From Ceratotherium simum simum (Eukaryota; Chordata; Mammalia; Perissodactyla; Rhinocerotidae): a DNA stretch of 64,000 nucleotides. Both the position numbers and the translations under genes were made by a program. Shown in pieces: positions 34,690 to 46,358 of the stretch. Each line of letters starts with the position of its first letter. Within the stretch, counting starts at the first letter, position 1. The DNA lies in assembly GCF_000283155.1 (NCBI RefSeq), contig NW_004454197.1, positions 15,128,608-15,192,607 on the forward strand. The letters run 5' to 3'. The notes under the pieces were generated by a model. It ran no database searches and had not been told where the DNA came from. It saw only the letters and a list, made by a program, of their open reading frames with translations.

Positions 34690-35660
34690 AAGATATTACC
34701 TTATTCACATTCTAGTGGGCAAGATAGATAGAATAAAGAATAAGTGTGCTGAAAATTACAGAAGAATATAGAGTGCTATAAGAGTGCATAATAGGCTCAT
34801 TTACCTGGTCTGAGTGAGGGATGGGGGCAAGGCTGACATTTAACTTGAGAGCTACTGAGAAAGGACAAAAAGGGCAGAGCTTGGTGACATGGGCATTGAG
34901 GAAGAAGGAGACATCAAGAATGATTCCTAGGTATCTAATGTGAGCAGCTGGTAGTGTCATTCATTTAGATAAGGGGACATTTTGAGGGAAAGTTCATCAG
35001 TTCAGTTTTGGGCACATTGGGTTTGAGATGTTTGTGATATGTTCAAGAGGCAGTAGGATCTGCTGGTATGGAACTTAGGTAAGTCTTGGTTGGAGATGAT
35101 AAATTTAAGATTCAGCATATAAATTGTTATTAGAAAGTATAGGATTAGATGAAGTCATTAAGGAGAATGTAAGAGAAAAGTACTGAGCTGTGAAGAACTT
35201 GCAATACTAAATGGATGGAGAGAAGAGGAAGAAAAACTAGATGAGGAAATTGAATAGAAGCAGCTAGAACACCTGAATGAAAATCAAGCAAGTAGTATTT
35301 TATAGAGGCCAGCAGAAAGGTGTTTCATGAAGGATCAACTGAATTGGAATGCTGCTGCAAAGTCAACAGAAATGAGGACTGTAAAGCAGGCATTGGAGTT
35401 TGCAGCTTGGATTGGAGTGGTCTGGGTAGTGAGTACACAGTGAGGAAGAAAATGGGGGTAGCAAGTGTACACAGCTTATTAAAGATGTTCGAAGGAGAGA
35501 AGAAAAAGGGCGGATAGAGATGTATGAGGGGTTCTGGAAGGTTTGATTGCATGAGAAAGCCTTGAAGCATAGGATCCAAAGCACAGGGGGAGAGTGGTCT
35601 TGGGAGAATGGATGCTGCATTTCCTGGACCTGAGGAAAGCTGGGTGAAAATGTGAGCTTA
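34690..35660 (-). repeat. L2-like LINE, antisense
   Basis: The plus strand includes TCAAGAATGATTCCTAGGTATCTAATGTGAGCAGCTGG, TTCATCAGTTCAGTTTTGGGCACATTGGGTTTGAGATG and GCTGCTGCAAAGTCAACAGAAATGAGG. These are reverse-complement forms of segments I associate with L2. The open frames on the minus strand (34,712-34,960; 35,363-35,701) fall inside and are chance or relic frames. It may extend with lower similarity to about 37,150. Confidence 0.6.
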
Positions 35661-35710
35661 GTGGGAGGATGGAAGATAAGGTGGTTTAAGGATGAAACCA
35701 TGTGTGTGCG

Positions 35711-35724
35711 CCCCCCCCCCCCCC
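35711..35724. repeat. 14-base poly-C tract
   Basis: An uninterrupted run of 14 C follows a short TG run (35,701-35,709). It is prone to length error in sequencing and to real length variation. Confidence 0.95.
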
Positions 35725-35729
35725 GTGAC

Positions 35730-37190
35730 AGTACAGGTTATCTCTGAAAGAAAGAAAGAAGGGCAGGGTGTGTGAGGGCTGGAGGGGAGGAGCAAAGGGT
35801 TCAAACAGATGTCGGAGAAAGTGGAAAAAGGAGCTGTCTAGAGAGAGAATTGCAGGACATTGTTGAGGCCTTAGTTGAAGTTTGTATCCTTAAAGACTTA
35901 TGGTCATGGGACCGGCCCGGTGTAGTGGTTAAGTTCGTTCCTTACGCTTTGGCAGCCTGGGGTTCGGGGCATCGGATCCCGGGTGCGCACCTATGCACTG
36001 CTCACCAGGCCGTGCTGTGGCCGTGTCCCACATACAAAATAGAGGAAGATGGGCACAGATGTTAGCTCAGTGACAATCTTCCTCACCAAAAAAAAAAAAA
36101 AAAAAAAACCCCAAAACTCATGGCCATACTCTACCCATTATGTGAGTGAGTGTGCTTCCTCCCGTCCTTTAGTAGGCCCTGTTGACCAGAACCTGCACAG
36201 AATATAGAATATTGGATAGGATAATGAGATTTATCCTGGATTGCCATTTTGACTGACAAGGTGTGGGATAAACAGAGAAGAAAGAGAATTTAGGATATTG
36301 CTCAGAAAGTGAGTGAAATGATGGACTGTGGAATTGAAAATGTTTAGAAACTGGGCATTGCTGGTGGTGGATAGGAGAAAGGAGAGAAGAGGAGTCAGTA
36401 TACTGAGAGTCTTTTTTTAAATAAGAGTCAAGAATGGGATTACTGGAATAAGGAAGTTGGATAGTTGGTAGGTTGTGATTAAAAAGTGAGTTATCTGATT
36501 TTAATATTTAAGAGGTGAAGCCATGACAAGTTCCTGGATGAAATAGTGGTAACTAGTGGCTGAGATGGAATGTAGAAGACGGTTAATGGGAGGTTAAAGA
36601 ATTGGGAGGTCAGGAGGTTGGGATTTGGTGGAATTCATGATGATAGCAAAACTGGCTTGGAGAGGTAGATTATAAATCTCATGTAAAATCCTTAAATGAA
36701 GAAATAAGAGGTTGTTAGATGTCAGGTATGGGGTAGATTAGAGGGTAACTAGCTAGGTGACACAAGCCTCAAAAGAAAGGGCTTTTATTAGAGGGTGGAG
36801 AAGTATTAGTTTTATAAAGAGGCTCTGAAGAGCCAGCATACCAGTGACCCCAAACCATCCTACTCTGCGCTACTAGAGGGGGCTGCAGGAGAAAAGCATT
36901 CTTAGTCAGGTTTCAGCTAGGGCAAGGAAATGGTAGAGGGAATGAATCCCCAGGTATATGTGAGTATGCTGATCACTGAGGCCTGGATACTCTGGATTTA
37001 AGGGTGTGGGGGGTGGTGGTGGTGGCTTGTTGGATTATGAGATTGGAAAGTACTGATACATTTTGAGTATTAGAGTACAGAAGAAGGTAGATGACAAGAT
37101 GTGTTTACATTTTGGATCATGACCCGTAGAAACAGATGAGAGGCATGGTGGCTTTAGAACCAAATTTTCCTAGAGCAGTTTTCAGACCTT
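35730..37190. other. intron 2 stretch, purine-rich, possibly old L2
   Basis: Apart from the ERE, this stretch is purine-rich on the plus strand and resembles a degraded continuation of the L2-like block to its left. I cannot assign it firmly. Confidence 0.35.
35892..36126 (+). mobile_element. ERE3-like SINE
   Basis: The SINE starts at 35,908 (GGGACCGGCCCGGTGTAGTGGTTAAG) with the TTTGGCAGCCTGGGGTTCGGGGC head, CATACAAAATAGAGGAAGATGGGCAC and a single GTTAGCTCA block, so it lacks one of the two usual tail units, and an A tail. The flanks AAAGACTTATGGTCAT and AAACTCATGGCCAT look like a diverged duplication. Confidence 0.9.
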
Positions 37191-37254
37191 TGTTCACAAA
37201 TCATTTGAAAAGTTTTTTAAAACTGTCCCCACTTCATACACCCCCGCCCCGTGC

Positions 37255-37295
37255 CTATATATATATATATATATATATATTTTGTGTGTGTGTGA
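37255..37295. repeat. (TA)n-(TG)n microsatellite next to an ERE
   Basis: About eleven TA units followed by a short TG run abut the T-rich end of an antisense ERE. This is typical of microsatellites seeded from a SINE tail. Confidence 0.9.
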
Positions 37296-37587
37296 GTGTG
37301 TGAGGAAGATCAGCCCTGAGCTAACATCCGTGCTAATCCTCCTCTTTTTGCTGAGGAAGACCGGCTCTGAGCTAACATCTATTGCCAATCCTCCTCCTTT
37401 TTTTTTTCCCCAAAGCCCCAGTGGATAGTTGTATGTCATAGTTGCACGTCCTTCTAGTTGCTGTATGTGGGACGCAGCCTCAGCATGGCCAGAGAAGCAG
37501 TGCGTCGGTGCGCGCCCAGGATCTGAACCCTGGGCCGCCAGTAGCGGAGCGCGGGCGCTTAACCGCTAAGCCACGGGGCGGGCCCGC
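37296..37587 (-). mobile_element. composite ERE SINE, antisense
   Basis: Reading in: GAGGAAGATCAGCCCTGAGCTAACATC, CCTCCTCTTTTTGCTGAGGAAGACCGGCTCTGAGCTAACATCTATTGCCAATCCTCCTCC, then TTTTTCCCCAAAGCCCCAGTGGATAG and the ERE1 head ending in GGGGCGGGCCC at 37,587. It joins an ERE1 body to an ERE2-like tail. Flanks GCCTATATAT and GCCCATATAT suggest the target site. Confidence 0.9.
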
Positions 37588-37609
37588 CCATATATTTTTA
37601 AAGTTTGCA

Positions 37610-38000
37610 TCTTGATTTATCAGTCAGGGTCCCAACTTGAAACAGATGGTGTTCCCCAATTAGGCTAATACTAGGAAGGTTTATTTATAAAAGGGATATT
37701 TACAAGGGTGTGGGAGCAATGTTAGGGAAAGCACAAGGGATAGTGCCCTAGCCTTGGTTAGCTGTGTTGAAGCTGTTATCAGCCATTTTCACAGGGGCAA
37801 GGGATTATCTGAGCCATAAAGAGGAAGCCACCTTAAGAGGAGCAGTATCCTTCTGTTGAGGGGCCTCATAAGGAAGGCGCCGGAGGAGTAAAAAATACCT
37901 CAGCTTAACTTTCCTCCTTCCCTCCTTTGTCCTCCTCCGGCTCCTCATGGGTAGAACCCAATGGAAGCCTGAGGGTAAGGAAACTTTTTGATACAGGTCA
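37610..38000 (-). repeat. probable LTR relic
   Basis: TATCAGTCAGGGTCCCAACTTGAAACAGATGG … GGAAGGTTTATTTATAAAAGGGATATTTACAAGGGTGTGGGAGCAATG … CTCATGGGTAGAACCCAATGGAAGCC resembles an ERV/MaLR-type LTR in reverse. Family not certain. Confidence 0.4.
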
Positions 38001-38089
38001 GCTTCCTGGGGCTGAGATCAGGGTCTAGAGTAGGTCAAGGACAAGGAAGGACAAGAGGAAGATATCTGGTGTAATGTCTTAAACAAAAC

Positions 38090-38570
38090 AAAACTGTAAA
38101 GTTCTGTGGAAATGTATACAATTATGTAATCATTAGCAAGATAAAGAAGATTTTCATCACCTGCTTCCTGCTCCTTTGTGGTCAGTCCCTTCTCCCACCT
38201 CCAACCCCTGGCATCCACTGGTCTGTTTTCTGTCCCTGTAGTTTTGTGTTTTCCAAAATGTCATGTACGTGGGATCATACGGTATGTAGCTGTATCAGTC
38301 TGGCTCCTTTCGTTTAACATAATCTTTTAAGAATATTCCATGTTGTTGCTTTTGTGTCAATAGTTCGTTCCTTTTTATTGCCGAGTAGTATTCCATTGTA
38401 TATATGTAACATAATACATTCACTGGTTGAAGGACATTTGGATTGTTTTCAGGTTTTGGCAATTATGAATGAAGCTGCTATAAAAATTCACGTTTAGGTT
38501 TTTGTGTAGACGTATGTCCTCGTTTCTCTTGGCTAAGTACCTAGGTGTGGGATTGCTAGTCATGAAAATA
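38090..38570 (-). repeat. L1M fragment, antisense
   Basis: TTTTCCAAAATGTCATGTACGTGGGATCATACGGTATG, TTATTGCCGAGTAGTATTCCATTGTATATATG, GGTTTTGGCAATTATGAATGAAGCTGCTATAAAAATTC and GTACCTAGGTGTGGGATTGCTAGTCATG are landmarks of the antisense L1 ORF2 end. Confidence 0.85.
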
Positions 38571-38689
38571 TTGATCTTAAATTTAAATGCTTGCAAAGGA
38601 TATAATTTCTTGTAAAATAATAAATAATATAATTTCTTGTAAATATTGACATTTTAAAATAAAACTAACATGCAATTTAGGGATCATAG

Positions 38690-39420
38690 TGAGTTCTTTT
38701 GATTTTTTTATTATAAAATAAAACAGATATAGAAAACCACACAATATGATATATAGAAATATATGTTTAGTTTAATGAATTATTTATAAGCAACACCCTT
38801 ATAAACCACCACCCACATCAAGAAATAGAATTTTGCCAGCTACACTCCGGAAGCTCTTCCATGTGTTCTCTCTTTCACCCCCAAAATAGCTGCTATCCTG
38901 TCTTTTATTATAATCACCTTCTTGCTTGCAAATGCCATAATTATTTGCTGTTCACTTTTCTTTTCTTTTTTATTTGTGAGGAAGATTGGCCGTGAGCTAA
39001 CCTCCGATGCCAATCTTCCTCTTTTTGCTGAGGAAGATTGACCCTGGGCTAATATCCATGCCCATCTTCCTCTACTGTTTTATATGGGATGCCACCACAC
39101 CATGGCTTGATAAGCGGTGTGTCTACACGCCCAGGATCCGAACCTGCATACCTCAGACCGCCAAAGTGGGGCTCGCGCACTTAACCGCTCCGCCACCGGG
39201 CTGGCGCCCCCTGTTTACTTTCATACATTAAAAAAAAAAAGTCCTTCTTTAACAGCCAGAAGATTTATAATAGCCCTTTTCTTTTTGAAATTGTATTTCT
39301 ATTCCACTTACCCCTCTACCACTTACCCCTCAGAATTTTATCCTAATGAATATATTTACGTTTAGTCTTTTAATGGTCATCCTTTTCATAATTCTTTGTA
39401 CAAAAATATGTATATAGATT
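38690..39420 (-). repeat. old L1M fragment, antisense, split by an ERE
   Basis: Sequence such as AACACCCTTATAAACCACCACCCACATCAAGAAATAGAATTTTGCCAG…CACTCCGGAAGC before the ERE and CATACATTAAAAAAA…GTATATAGATTTAAA after it are typical of old L1M 3' ends. Confidence 0.6.
38970..39209 (-). mobile_element. ERE3-like SINE, antisense
   Basis: The plus strand reads TTTATTTGTGAGGAAGATTGGCCGTGAGCTAAC, a second CTGAGGAAGATTGACCCTGGGCTAATATCC, TTTTATATGGGATGCC, and the head TTAACCGCTCCGCCACCGGGCTGGCGCC. Antisense to WAPL. Confidence 0.92.
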
Positions 39421-40440
39421 TAAATTTAAGAATTTTCTGTGATTATAATGCTCTAAGTATTTAAAAATTCGTCTAGATTGTTATGACCACAATTATTAAT
39501 GCATAATTGATCAAATATGAACGTTATACATTTTAAAGGCAAAATTTATTGGAAATATACCTCGTAATGACATGGGTGGGGCTTTTTCAGTTAGTTCATG
39601 TGTATGTGGATGAATATCATTGTTAGAATAAGAAAAGACTTTGGCATCAATCTATTTTTAGTTTTTAATACATGTAAATATTAAGAAACCATATTGACAA
39701 AAATAATAATAGAGTTTTGTTATAGGAGTTTCTGTTTGGAAAGCAGTAATTGGAAACCACCTGACATGCAAAGGATTTGTTACCCAGCATTAGACTTACT
39801 TATTTATTAAGCACAGAAGCCAATAATCTATCACATTATTTCTTTATAGGTCATGCCAGAGCTGGAGCAATGTACCATAGTTAGATTAGGGATAGATGAG
39901 GGATATGCCATTATTCCTACTGTGGGAGAATGATTAATCCCAGGTGGGTTGGCAGATCAGTTTTTGGACCAGAGTACATTGGAAGTTGAGGATTTAGAAA
40001 TGAATTTCCTTGAAACTTAATTGTGTCTGTATATATTTTGGAAGGTCTTAGCGTAGTCTAGGGATCTTTGTATCTAGTTTGAAGAGTTATTGCCATCTGG
40101 AAGGGAGGCCCACTCGTTGAGGAGGGGCTGGGGTATGTTGTGTGTTTCCTATTCTACTGGTGGGCAGAGATGGGCAGGTTGAGCAGGAAGCCACCGGAAT
40201 AAACAAGCTCCTTGGTGTGTGGGTGGGTTATGGTAGTAGGTAGTAAGACTCTTCACAGGCTGTGTTGATGGGGGATATGGGAAGGTTCAGTTGCCTTACA
40301 CTGCTCTATGTAGTGGGCCCAATTGAGTAGCACTTTTGAGTTGTTTTATGTTTACTGTTTTACCTTTAAAATTACATACAAATTTTGTGTTTGATGTGTA
40401 TGCTTTATAAAATATAAAAGTGTTTTAAATTACCAGTCGA

Positions 40441-40709
40441 GGGCCTGGCCTGGTGGCATAGTGGTGAAGTTCGCACACTCTGCTTCGGTGGCCTGGGGTT
40501 TGCAGGTTTGGATCCCGGGTGTGGACCTATGCACCGCTCATCAAGCCATGCTGTGGTGGCGTCCCATATACAAAATAGAGGACGATGGGCACTGATGTTA
40601 GCTCGGGACCAGCCTTCCTCAGGAAAAAGAGGAAGATTGGCAATGGATGTGTTAGCTCATGGCCAATCTCCCTCACCAAATAAATAAATAAATAAAGTTA
40701 AAAAAAAAT
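40441..40709 (+). mobile_element. ERE3-like SINE
   Basis: The SINE starts GGGCCTGGCCTGGTGGCATAGTGGTGAAG and has CTTCGGTGGCCTGGGGTTTGCAGGTTTGGATCCCGGG, CATATACAAAATAGAGG, two GTTAGCTC blocks and a (TAAA)n tail. Flanks AAATTACCAGTCGA and AAATTCCCAGTTGA are a diverged duplication. Sense to WAPL. Confidence 0.93.
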
Positions 40710-40977
40710 AAATTCCCAGTTGAAATGCTTAACATCATTTTGAAGTTCTTTTTATTTTCCAAATCTTTGAGTAAAATTAATCCACTGAGGAAGATGTGCC
40801 ATGTTTTTCCTGTGGCTTTTTAGGTGCCTCTGATAAATAGCCACATACCCTTGTTGACAGTAAAAAAAATCAGTTCTCTTCCACAGAAGCAAATACTGTT
40901 AACAGTTTCTTATATAGCTTTTCAGAATCTTTAATATGCATAGCATGTGAGTCTGTGTATCCTTAAAAACACATACA

Positions 40978-41290
40978 GGGCCGGCCCCGTGGCTTATCGG
41001 TTAAGTGTGCGCGCTCCGCTACTGGCGGCCTGGGTACGTATCCCAGGCGCGCACCGACGCACTGCTTCTCCGGCCATGCTGAGGCCGCGTCCCACATACA
41101 GCAACTAGAAGGATGTGCAACTATGACATACAACTGTCTACTGGGGCTTTGGGGAAAAAAAAAAACAAGGAGGAGGATTGGTAATAGATGTTAGCTCAGA
41201 GCTGGTCTTTCTCAGCAAAAAGAGGAGGATTAGCATGGATGTTAGCTCAGGGCTGATCTTCCTCACAAAAAAAAAAAACAAAAAAAACAA
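40978..41290 (+). mobile_element. composite ERE SINE, sense
   Basis: An ERE1 head and body (GGGCCGGCCCCGTGGC … CTATGACATACAACTGTCTACTGGGGCTTTGGGG) runs through an A stretch straight into GGAGGAGGATTGGTAATAGATGTTAGCTCAGAGCTGG, a second GTTAGCTCAGGGCTGATCTTCCTCAC and a final A tail. It is the sense-strand copy of the composite seen at 37,296, 43,371 and 46,044. Confidence 0.9.
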
Positions 41291-41324
41291 ATGGGAGCGT
41301 GATATATGTGGGTACACGCGTATG

Positions 41325-41364
41325 TGTATATATATATGTTCTCTCTCTGATATATATATATATT
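41325..41364. repeat. TA-rich short palindromic repeat
   Basis: Two runs of TATATATA flank a TTCTCTCTCTGA spacer. Confidence 0.8.
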
Positions 41365-41369
41365 ATATT

Positions 41370-42260
41370 GTGCCTTCTAAAACATTTAAGGAAAAATCTT
41401 TAAGATGTACACTTATCAATATTTATAGATCTACCTTGTTCTTTTTTAGCAGCCTCATGCATGGTTTTCCATTCTCTAGATGTACTATACTTTAAACTAG
41501 TCTCTTAGGGATATTTTGGCTGTTTCTAGTCCTTTGCTATTACAAATAAATGCTACGTTGAACATCTTTCTAATGTTTTTGAGCATCGTGTCTCTCAGTA
41601 TAGTGGTAGGAGATGTTTCTAGAAGTGGAATTGAAAGGGCATATAACATTTACATTTTCAGTTGATATTGCCAAATTTCCAAGTAACAGTGTGGCTTTTT
41701 TGGGTTTTTTTGCATCATCCTCCTGTCAAACTTGGGATTTTGCCTAGCTGAAAGGTAGAAAAATGTTTATTTTGGAAGGTTAATTTTTTCATTTTAGAAT
41801 AGGTACATCTTTATTTTTTTAAAATTTAAATTAAAAAGTAATATTTATGCATTGTACAAAATGGTAGTAGTTAAAAGCTTCCCAGCTCTTTTCCCCAGTC
41901 ACCTCAGTTCTCCTTCAAGTGACCATTTATTGTTATTTGTTTTAGCCTTTCTGACATATGTTGTGCCCATACAAGTGATACAAACAGTTACATATATGTA
42001 TTTAAATCCACAAAATGATAACATGCTGTTTTGTACCTTGCTCTTTCACTTAAAATAGCTTGGAGATAGTTCTGTGTCAGTATAGGCAAGTTTTCTTTCT
42101 GTCCTCCCTCCCTTTTTTGTTTAAAATATTGCTGCATGGTGTGTTGATTTTCGTTATGTGCTGTAAATTACTTAAGCAGTTCCTTGTTAAAGCAGACATT
42201 TGGGTTGCTTCCAGTGTTTTTGTGTTTTTTTTAAATTGCTTTATTTTTCTGACAAACACC
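41370..42260 (-). repeat. old L1M fragments, antisense
   Basis: CATGCATGGTTTTCCATTCTCTAGATGTACTATACTTTA, CTATTACAAATAAATGCTACGTTGAACATCTTTC, AGAAGTGGAATTGAAAGGGCATATA, and after 41,830 GCTCTTTCACTTAAAATAGCTTGGAGATAG are antisense L1M landmarks. At least two fragments are joined. Confidence 0.7.
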
Positions 42261-42589
42261 ACTTAATAACTGAGTGACTGTCAACCAGTAATTTATGTCT
42301 ATTGTCCCTCATCTGCAGAATGGGATACAGATTCACATTTCCTTCTCTGAAAGCTGTGGGGCCAGATTTGTCTTGTATTTTGGGTTATTTGGAATATAGA
42401 AAGTGTATATATTTTACATTAACACCCCATCAGGGTCTGAGGCGGCACTCTAATCAAAGACAGTGGTTCTTCAGAAAAAGAAAATATCACCCTAAGTAAG
42501 ATAAATACTGTAAATAGCTTCATTTAGGTGAGGTCAGGTTTTGCTTCAGAATGCATTATGAGACAACTTATAGTTTTCAGAACTTTATG

Positions 42590-42725
42590 GATGTTGGATA
42601 AAGATTTGTGAACTTGTAATAGTACCTACCTCAGATGGTTGCTATGAGATCAAATGAATTAATAGATGGAAAGTGTTTAGAACAGTACCGGACACATACT
42701 GAGGGCTTAGTAAGTATAAATATAG
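42590..42725 (+). repeat. MIR
   Basis: TTGTAATAGTACCTACCTCAGATGGTTGCTATGAGATCAAATGAATTAATAGATGGAAAGTGTTTAGAACAGTACCGGACACATACTGAGGGCTTAGTAAGTATAAATAT is the 3' half of MIR. Confidence 0.85.
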
Positions 42726-42800
42726 TTCAACTTTGTTTTACTTTGATTTTTTTCCAACTTTATTGAGATATAATTGACATATAACATTGTGTACTTTGAT

Positions 42801-43014
42801 TTTTTTTTTCTTTTAAATTTTATGTATTTATTTTCCCCCCAAAGCCCCAGTAGATAGTTGTATGTCATAGTTGCACATAGTTCTAGTTGCTGTATGTGGG
42901 ACACGGCCCCAGCATGGCCAGAGAAGCGGTGCGTCGCTGCGCGCCCGGGATCCGAACCCGGGCCACTAGCAGCGGAGCGCGTGCACTTAACCGCCAAGCC
43001 ACGGGGCCGGCCCT
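42801..43014 (-). mobile_element. ERE1-type SINE, antisense
   Basis: T run, CCCCCCAAAGCCCCAGTAGATAG, then the head ending …AAGCCACGGGGCCGGCCC at 43,014. The flanks TGTGTACTTTGATTTT and TGTACTTTGATTTTT are the duplication. Low divergence. Confidence 0.94.
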
Positions 43015-43370
43015 GTACTTTGATTTTTAATTGTGAATGAAATAGAGCATCTTTTCATAAGTTATTCATTCATTTCTATTTTTTTTAATCTTTTAATTGC
43101 CTCTTTTTGTCTCTAGCTTCTGTGTTTTACTGGAACGTTGGACTTATTGATGTGTAAGAATTCTTAATATATTAAGGAAATTAGCCTTTTGCATTTCCCT
43201 GATAACTAATGAAGAGCATTTTTCATGTGCGTATTTGATATCGTTATAGTTTCTTTGGTGATGTCTGTTCAAACTTTTTGCTCATTTTTAATTGGGTTGT
43301 TTATTTTCTCATTGAATTTTAAGAGTTCTTTATGTATTCTGGATACAAGTGTTTTTATCAGACATACTTT

Positions 43371-43699
43371 TTTTTTTTTTGACAAAGGTTTCTTTTTCTT
43401 TTTTTTTTTTTGTGAGGAAGATCAGCCTAGAGCTAACATCCATGCCAATCCTCCTCTTTTTGTTGAGGAAGACCAGCTCTGAGCTAACATCTATTGCCAA
43501 TCCTCCTCCTTTTTTTTTTCCCCCCAACGCCCCAGTAGATAGTTGTATGTCATAGTTGCACATCTTTCTAGTTGCTGGATGTGGGACACGGCCTCAGCGT
43601 GGCCGGAGAAGTGGTATGTCGGTGCGTGCCCGAGATCTGAACCTGGGCCGCCAGTAGAGGAGCACACGCACTTAACTGCTAAGCCACGGGGCCGGCCCC
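43371..43699 (-). mobile_element. composite ERE SINE, antisense
   Basis: Two CTAACATC tail units (GAGGAAGATCAGCCTAGAG… and GAGGAAGACCAGCTCTGAG…) join through TTTTTTTCCCCCCAACGCCCCAGTAGATAG to the ERE1 head that ends at 43,699. The duplication TATCAGACATACTTTT occurs before (43,356) and after (43,700). Same layout as at 37,296. Confidence 0.93.
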
Positions 43700-46043
43700 A
43701 TATCAGACATACTTTTTGCAGACATTTTCTCTGAGTCTGTGGCTTGTCCTTGCATTCTCTTAACGGTGTCTTTTGCAGAGCAGAAGTTAATTTTTACCAA
43801 GTCCCATTTTGTCAACTGTTGCTTCTATGACAAGGGAATATGCTCTTTTCCCTAGACACCCCTTTCTTTGTTGGACAGCTCTGACTGATCTTAATGTTCT
43901 TGCTCATCAGCTTTTATAGTTTCTATGAACTGGATGATTTCTACACATTGAATACATTTGTTTCCTCTTATGACAGCCACTCAGATATTTAAAGGCACCT
44001 TGCATATAATGGCGGCGCTCGCTTACTCCCTAAGTTAAACTTCTCTGGTTTCCTCAGCTGTATTTTGTGAGTTATAGTCTCCAAAGCCACTTCTCTATCA
44101 TCTGTACAGTCTCGTTAGTCAGAAGCCAAAGGTTCTGTTTAAATTTAGTCCTCAGCACATCGTGTGATACTACCATTTGCCCAACACATTAGGTTTTTAA
44201 CCTCTTCATCTGGACCTCTTCTATTAACGTGGATTAGGATGGTTAATCTGCTTTTGTGTTTCAATTTTTAGCAGCCAGCATTATAGGTAGTGTAATATAA
44301 TAGAACTTGGTATGGGTCCTTTTATGAGGTCTTTTGGCTGTTTGTTTAATTCGTAACCTTTGCCATCAGTAGACTCTCGGGGCCTCTTTTTCCTCATCTG
44401 TGTAATGATGCGCTTGGTGAAAACTGAAAGGAAATATCTTCACTTTCTTATAAGAAGGGTGAAGGAAGTATCTATGGTCAGTTAATGTATACAGACTAGC
44501 ATACAGTTATACAGATGTATATGTGCGTGTATCTAGCTTCAATAAAGTTAATTAATTTTAAAATTAAAAAAAATTAATTCGTAGCCAATCTGGTTTTATT
44601 TTTATCCCCACCTGCTCTCTTTCCACAATGGATTATTTTGAAGCAAATTCCAGGCATTGTATTTCATATATAAGTATAATTCTTTAACAGATAAGGATTC
44701 CAAAGAAGATAACTACAGTACCATTGTTATACTTTAAGGTACTTAATATATACCTTTGCCAGTTTTTACATTTTTAGCCTTTGAACAGACTATCTATAGA
44801 CAGTATACAGTTCAAGAGTAGGAACAGCTTTTCCCTCATCTCCATTGGGAAGGGCAACGATAGCTGTACATAATGTAGACTTACCTTATTCTTTTTAACA
44901 GCTACATAGTATTCAGATAAGTGGCTATATTTAATTAGTTCTTTATTGATAGATGTTTGTATTTATGAAAGCAAAAACCAGGAAACAACGTTGTAGTGAA
45001 TTTCCTTGTTACTTATGTTATTTCATACTCATGGAAAGTTATTTGTAGAGTAAATACTTGTAAATAAAATTAACTTACTTCAAGGGTAAGTCCGTTTCTT
45101 TGCCATGTACATTTTTAATTTTAAATTAGTGGTTGTACTAAAATATGCTCCTGCAGAAATGTAGTTTTATTTATTTTTATCCCTCTGCGGTATTTCTTTC
45201 TATGAACAGACCACTTTATTGATTATATTGTTAATGAATATTTAGGTTTCACTGTTTGGGAATGATGTTGTTATGAGTGTACTTCTATTATGTTAAACCA
45301 TGTGGAATTGCTAATATTTGATTGTTTTAAAAATGGGAGTTTCATGTGGTTCAATGTAATATGCTTTTGGTGCATGTATGCATGCATTTCTGCTAGGTAA
45401 GTATTTTGAAGTGGAATTATTGGGTCATAGGATGAGTGTTGATGTTTAGCTTTTATAGATAATGCCCAAGAGGTTGGTCCAGTTTCCTCTCCCACCAGTT
45501 GAAGTGGTTTTACCTCCTCCACATACTTGGCATTGTGAATTTTAGCTCTTTTGGTGGTTGTGTAGTGATATCTCATTATGGTTTTAATTTGCATCTTCCT
45601 AATAACTAATGAATATAAGCACCTTTTAATATATTTTATGTGTTTATTGGATATCCTTTCTTAGGAAGTGACTGGTCAAGTCTCTTGATCATTTTTATAT
45701 TGGGTATCTTTTTGTTATTGAGTTGTAGGCATTCTTTACATAAGTCTGAATATCCCCCACTATGGTTTGTCTGGTAGTTCTCTTAGTGTTTTTTTACGGA
45801 TAGATTTAGTTTTGATGCAGTTAAATTTCTTTCTTTTCCTTTATGGTAAATGCTTTTTGTATTTTGTTTAAGAATTCTTTCCTGCCTGAGGTTGTAAAGA
45901 TATACTCATGTATTCTAAAAACTTTACATTTTCTCCTTCATACTTAGGTCTCTAATTCATCTGGCTTTGTAGGAACTCTTTTTAGGTTAAGGAACTCAAC
46001 TTTTCTTTTTTCATAATATGAGTTGCAGTTATATTTTTCACTT

Positions 46044-46358
46044 GTGTGTGTGTGTGTGTGTGTGTGTGAGGAAGATCAGCCCTGAGCTAACATCCATGCC
46101 AGTCCTCCTCTTTTTGCTAAGGAAGACCGGCCCTGAGCTAACATCTATTGCCAATCCTCCTCCTTTTTTTTCCCTTTTTCTCCCCAGAGCCCCAGTAGAC
46201 AGCTGTATGTCATAGTTGCACATCCTTCTAGCTGCTGTATGTGGGACACCGCCACAGCATGGCCGGACAAGCAGTACGATGGTGCGCGCCTGGGATCTGA
46301 ACACGGGCCGCCAGTAGCAGAGCGCGCGCACTTAACTGCTAAGCCACGGGGCTGGCCC
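46044..46358 (-). mobile_element. composite ERE SINE, antisense, with (TG)n end
   Basis: A TG run of about 24 bases (46,044-46,068) leads into two CTAACATC tail units, then TTTTTTTTCCC…CCAGAGCCCCAGTAGACAG and the ERE1 head, ending at GGGGCTGGCCC (46,358). The duplication ATATTTTTCAC flanks it. The TG run appears to have grown from the SINE tail. Confidence 0.92.

Larger units (their letters stand above)
42748..43990 (-). repeat. L1M, antisense, split by two EREs
   Basis: TTTCCAACTTTATTGAGATATAATTGACATATAACATTG is an L1 3' end in reverse. After the first ERE come ACTAATGAAGAGCATTTTTCATGTGCGTATTTG and TTCTTTATGTATTCTGGATACAAG, and after the second CTGTGGCTTGTCCTTGCATTCTCTTAACGGTGTCTTTTGCAGAGCAGAAG. 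All are antisense L1 ORF2. Confidence 0.85.

Noticed and set aside
36878..36895. CTCF-like CTACTAGAGGGGGCTG in intron 2
   Set aside because: Deviates from the core pattern at more than one position (G for the final C of the core), so it is weaker than the site at 16,285.
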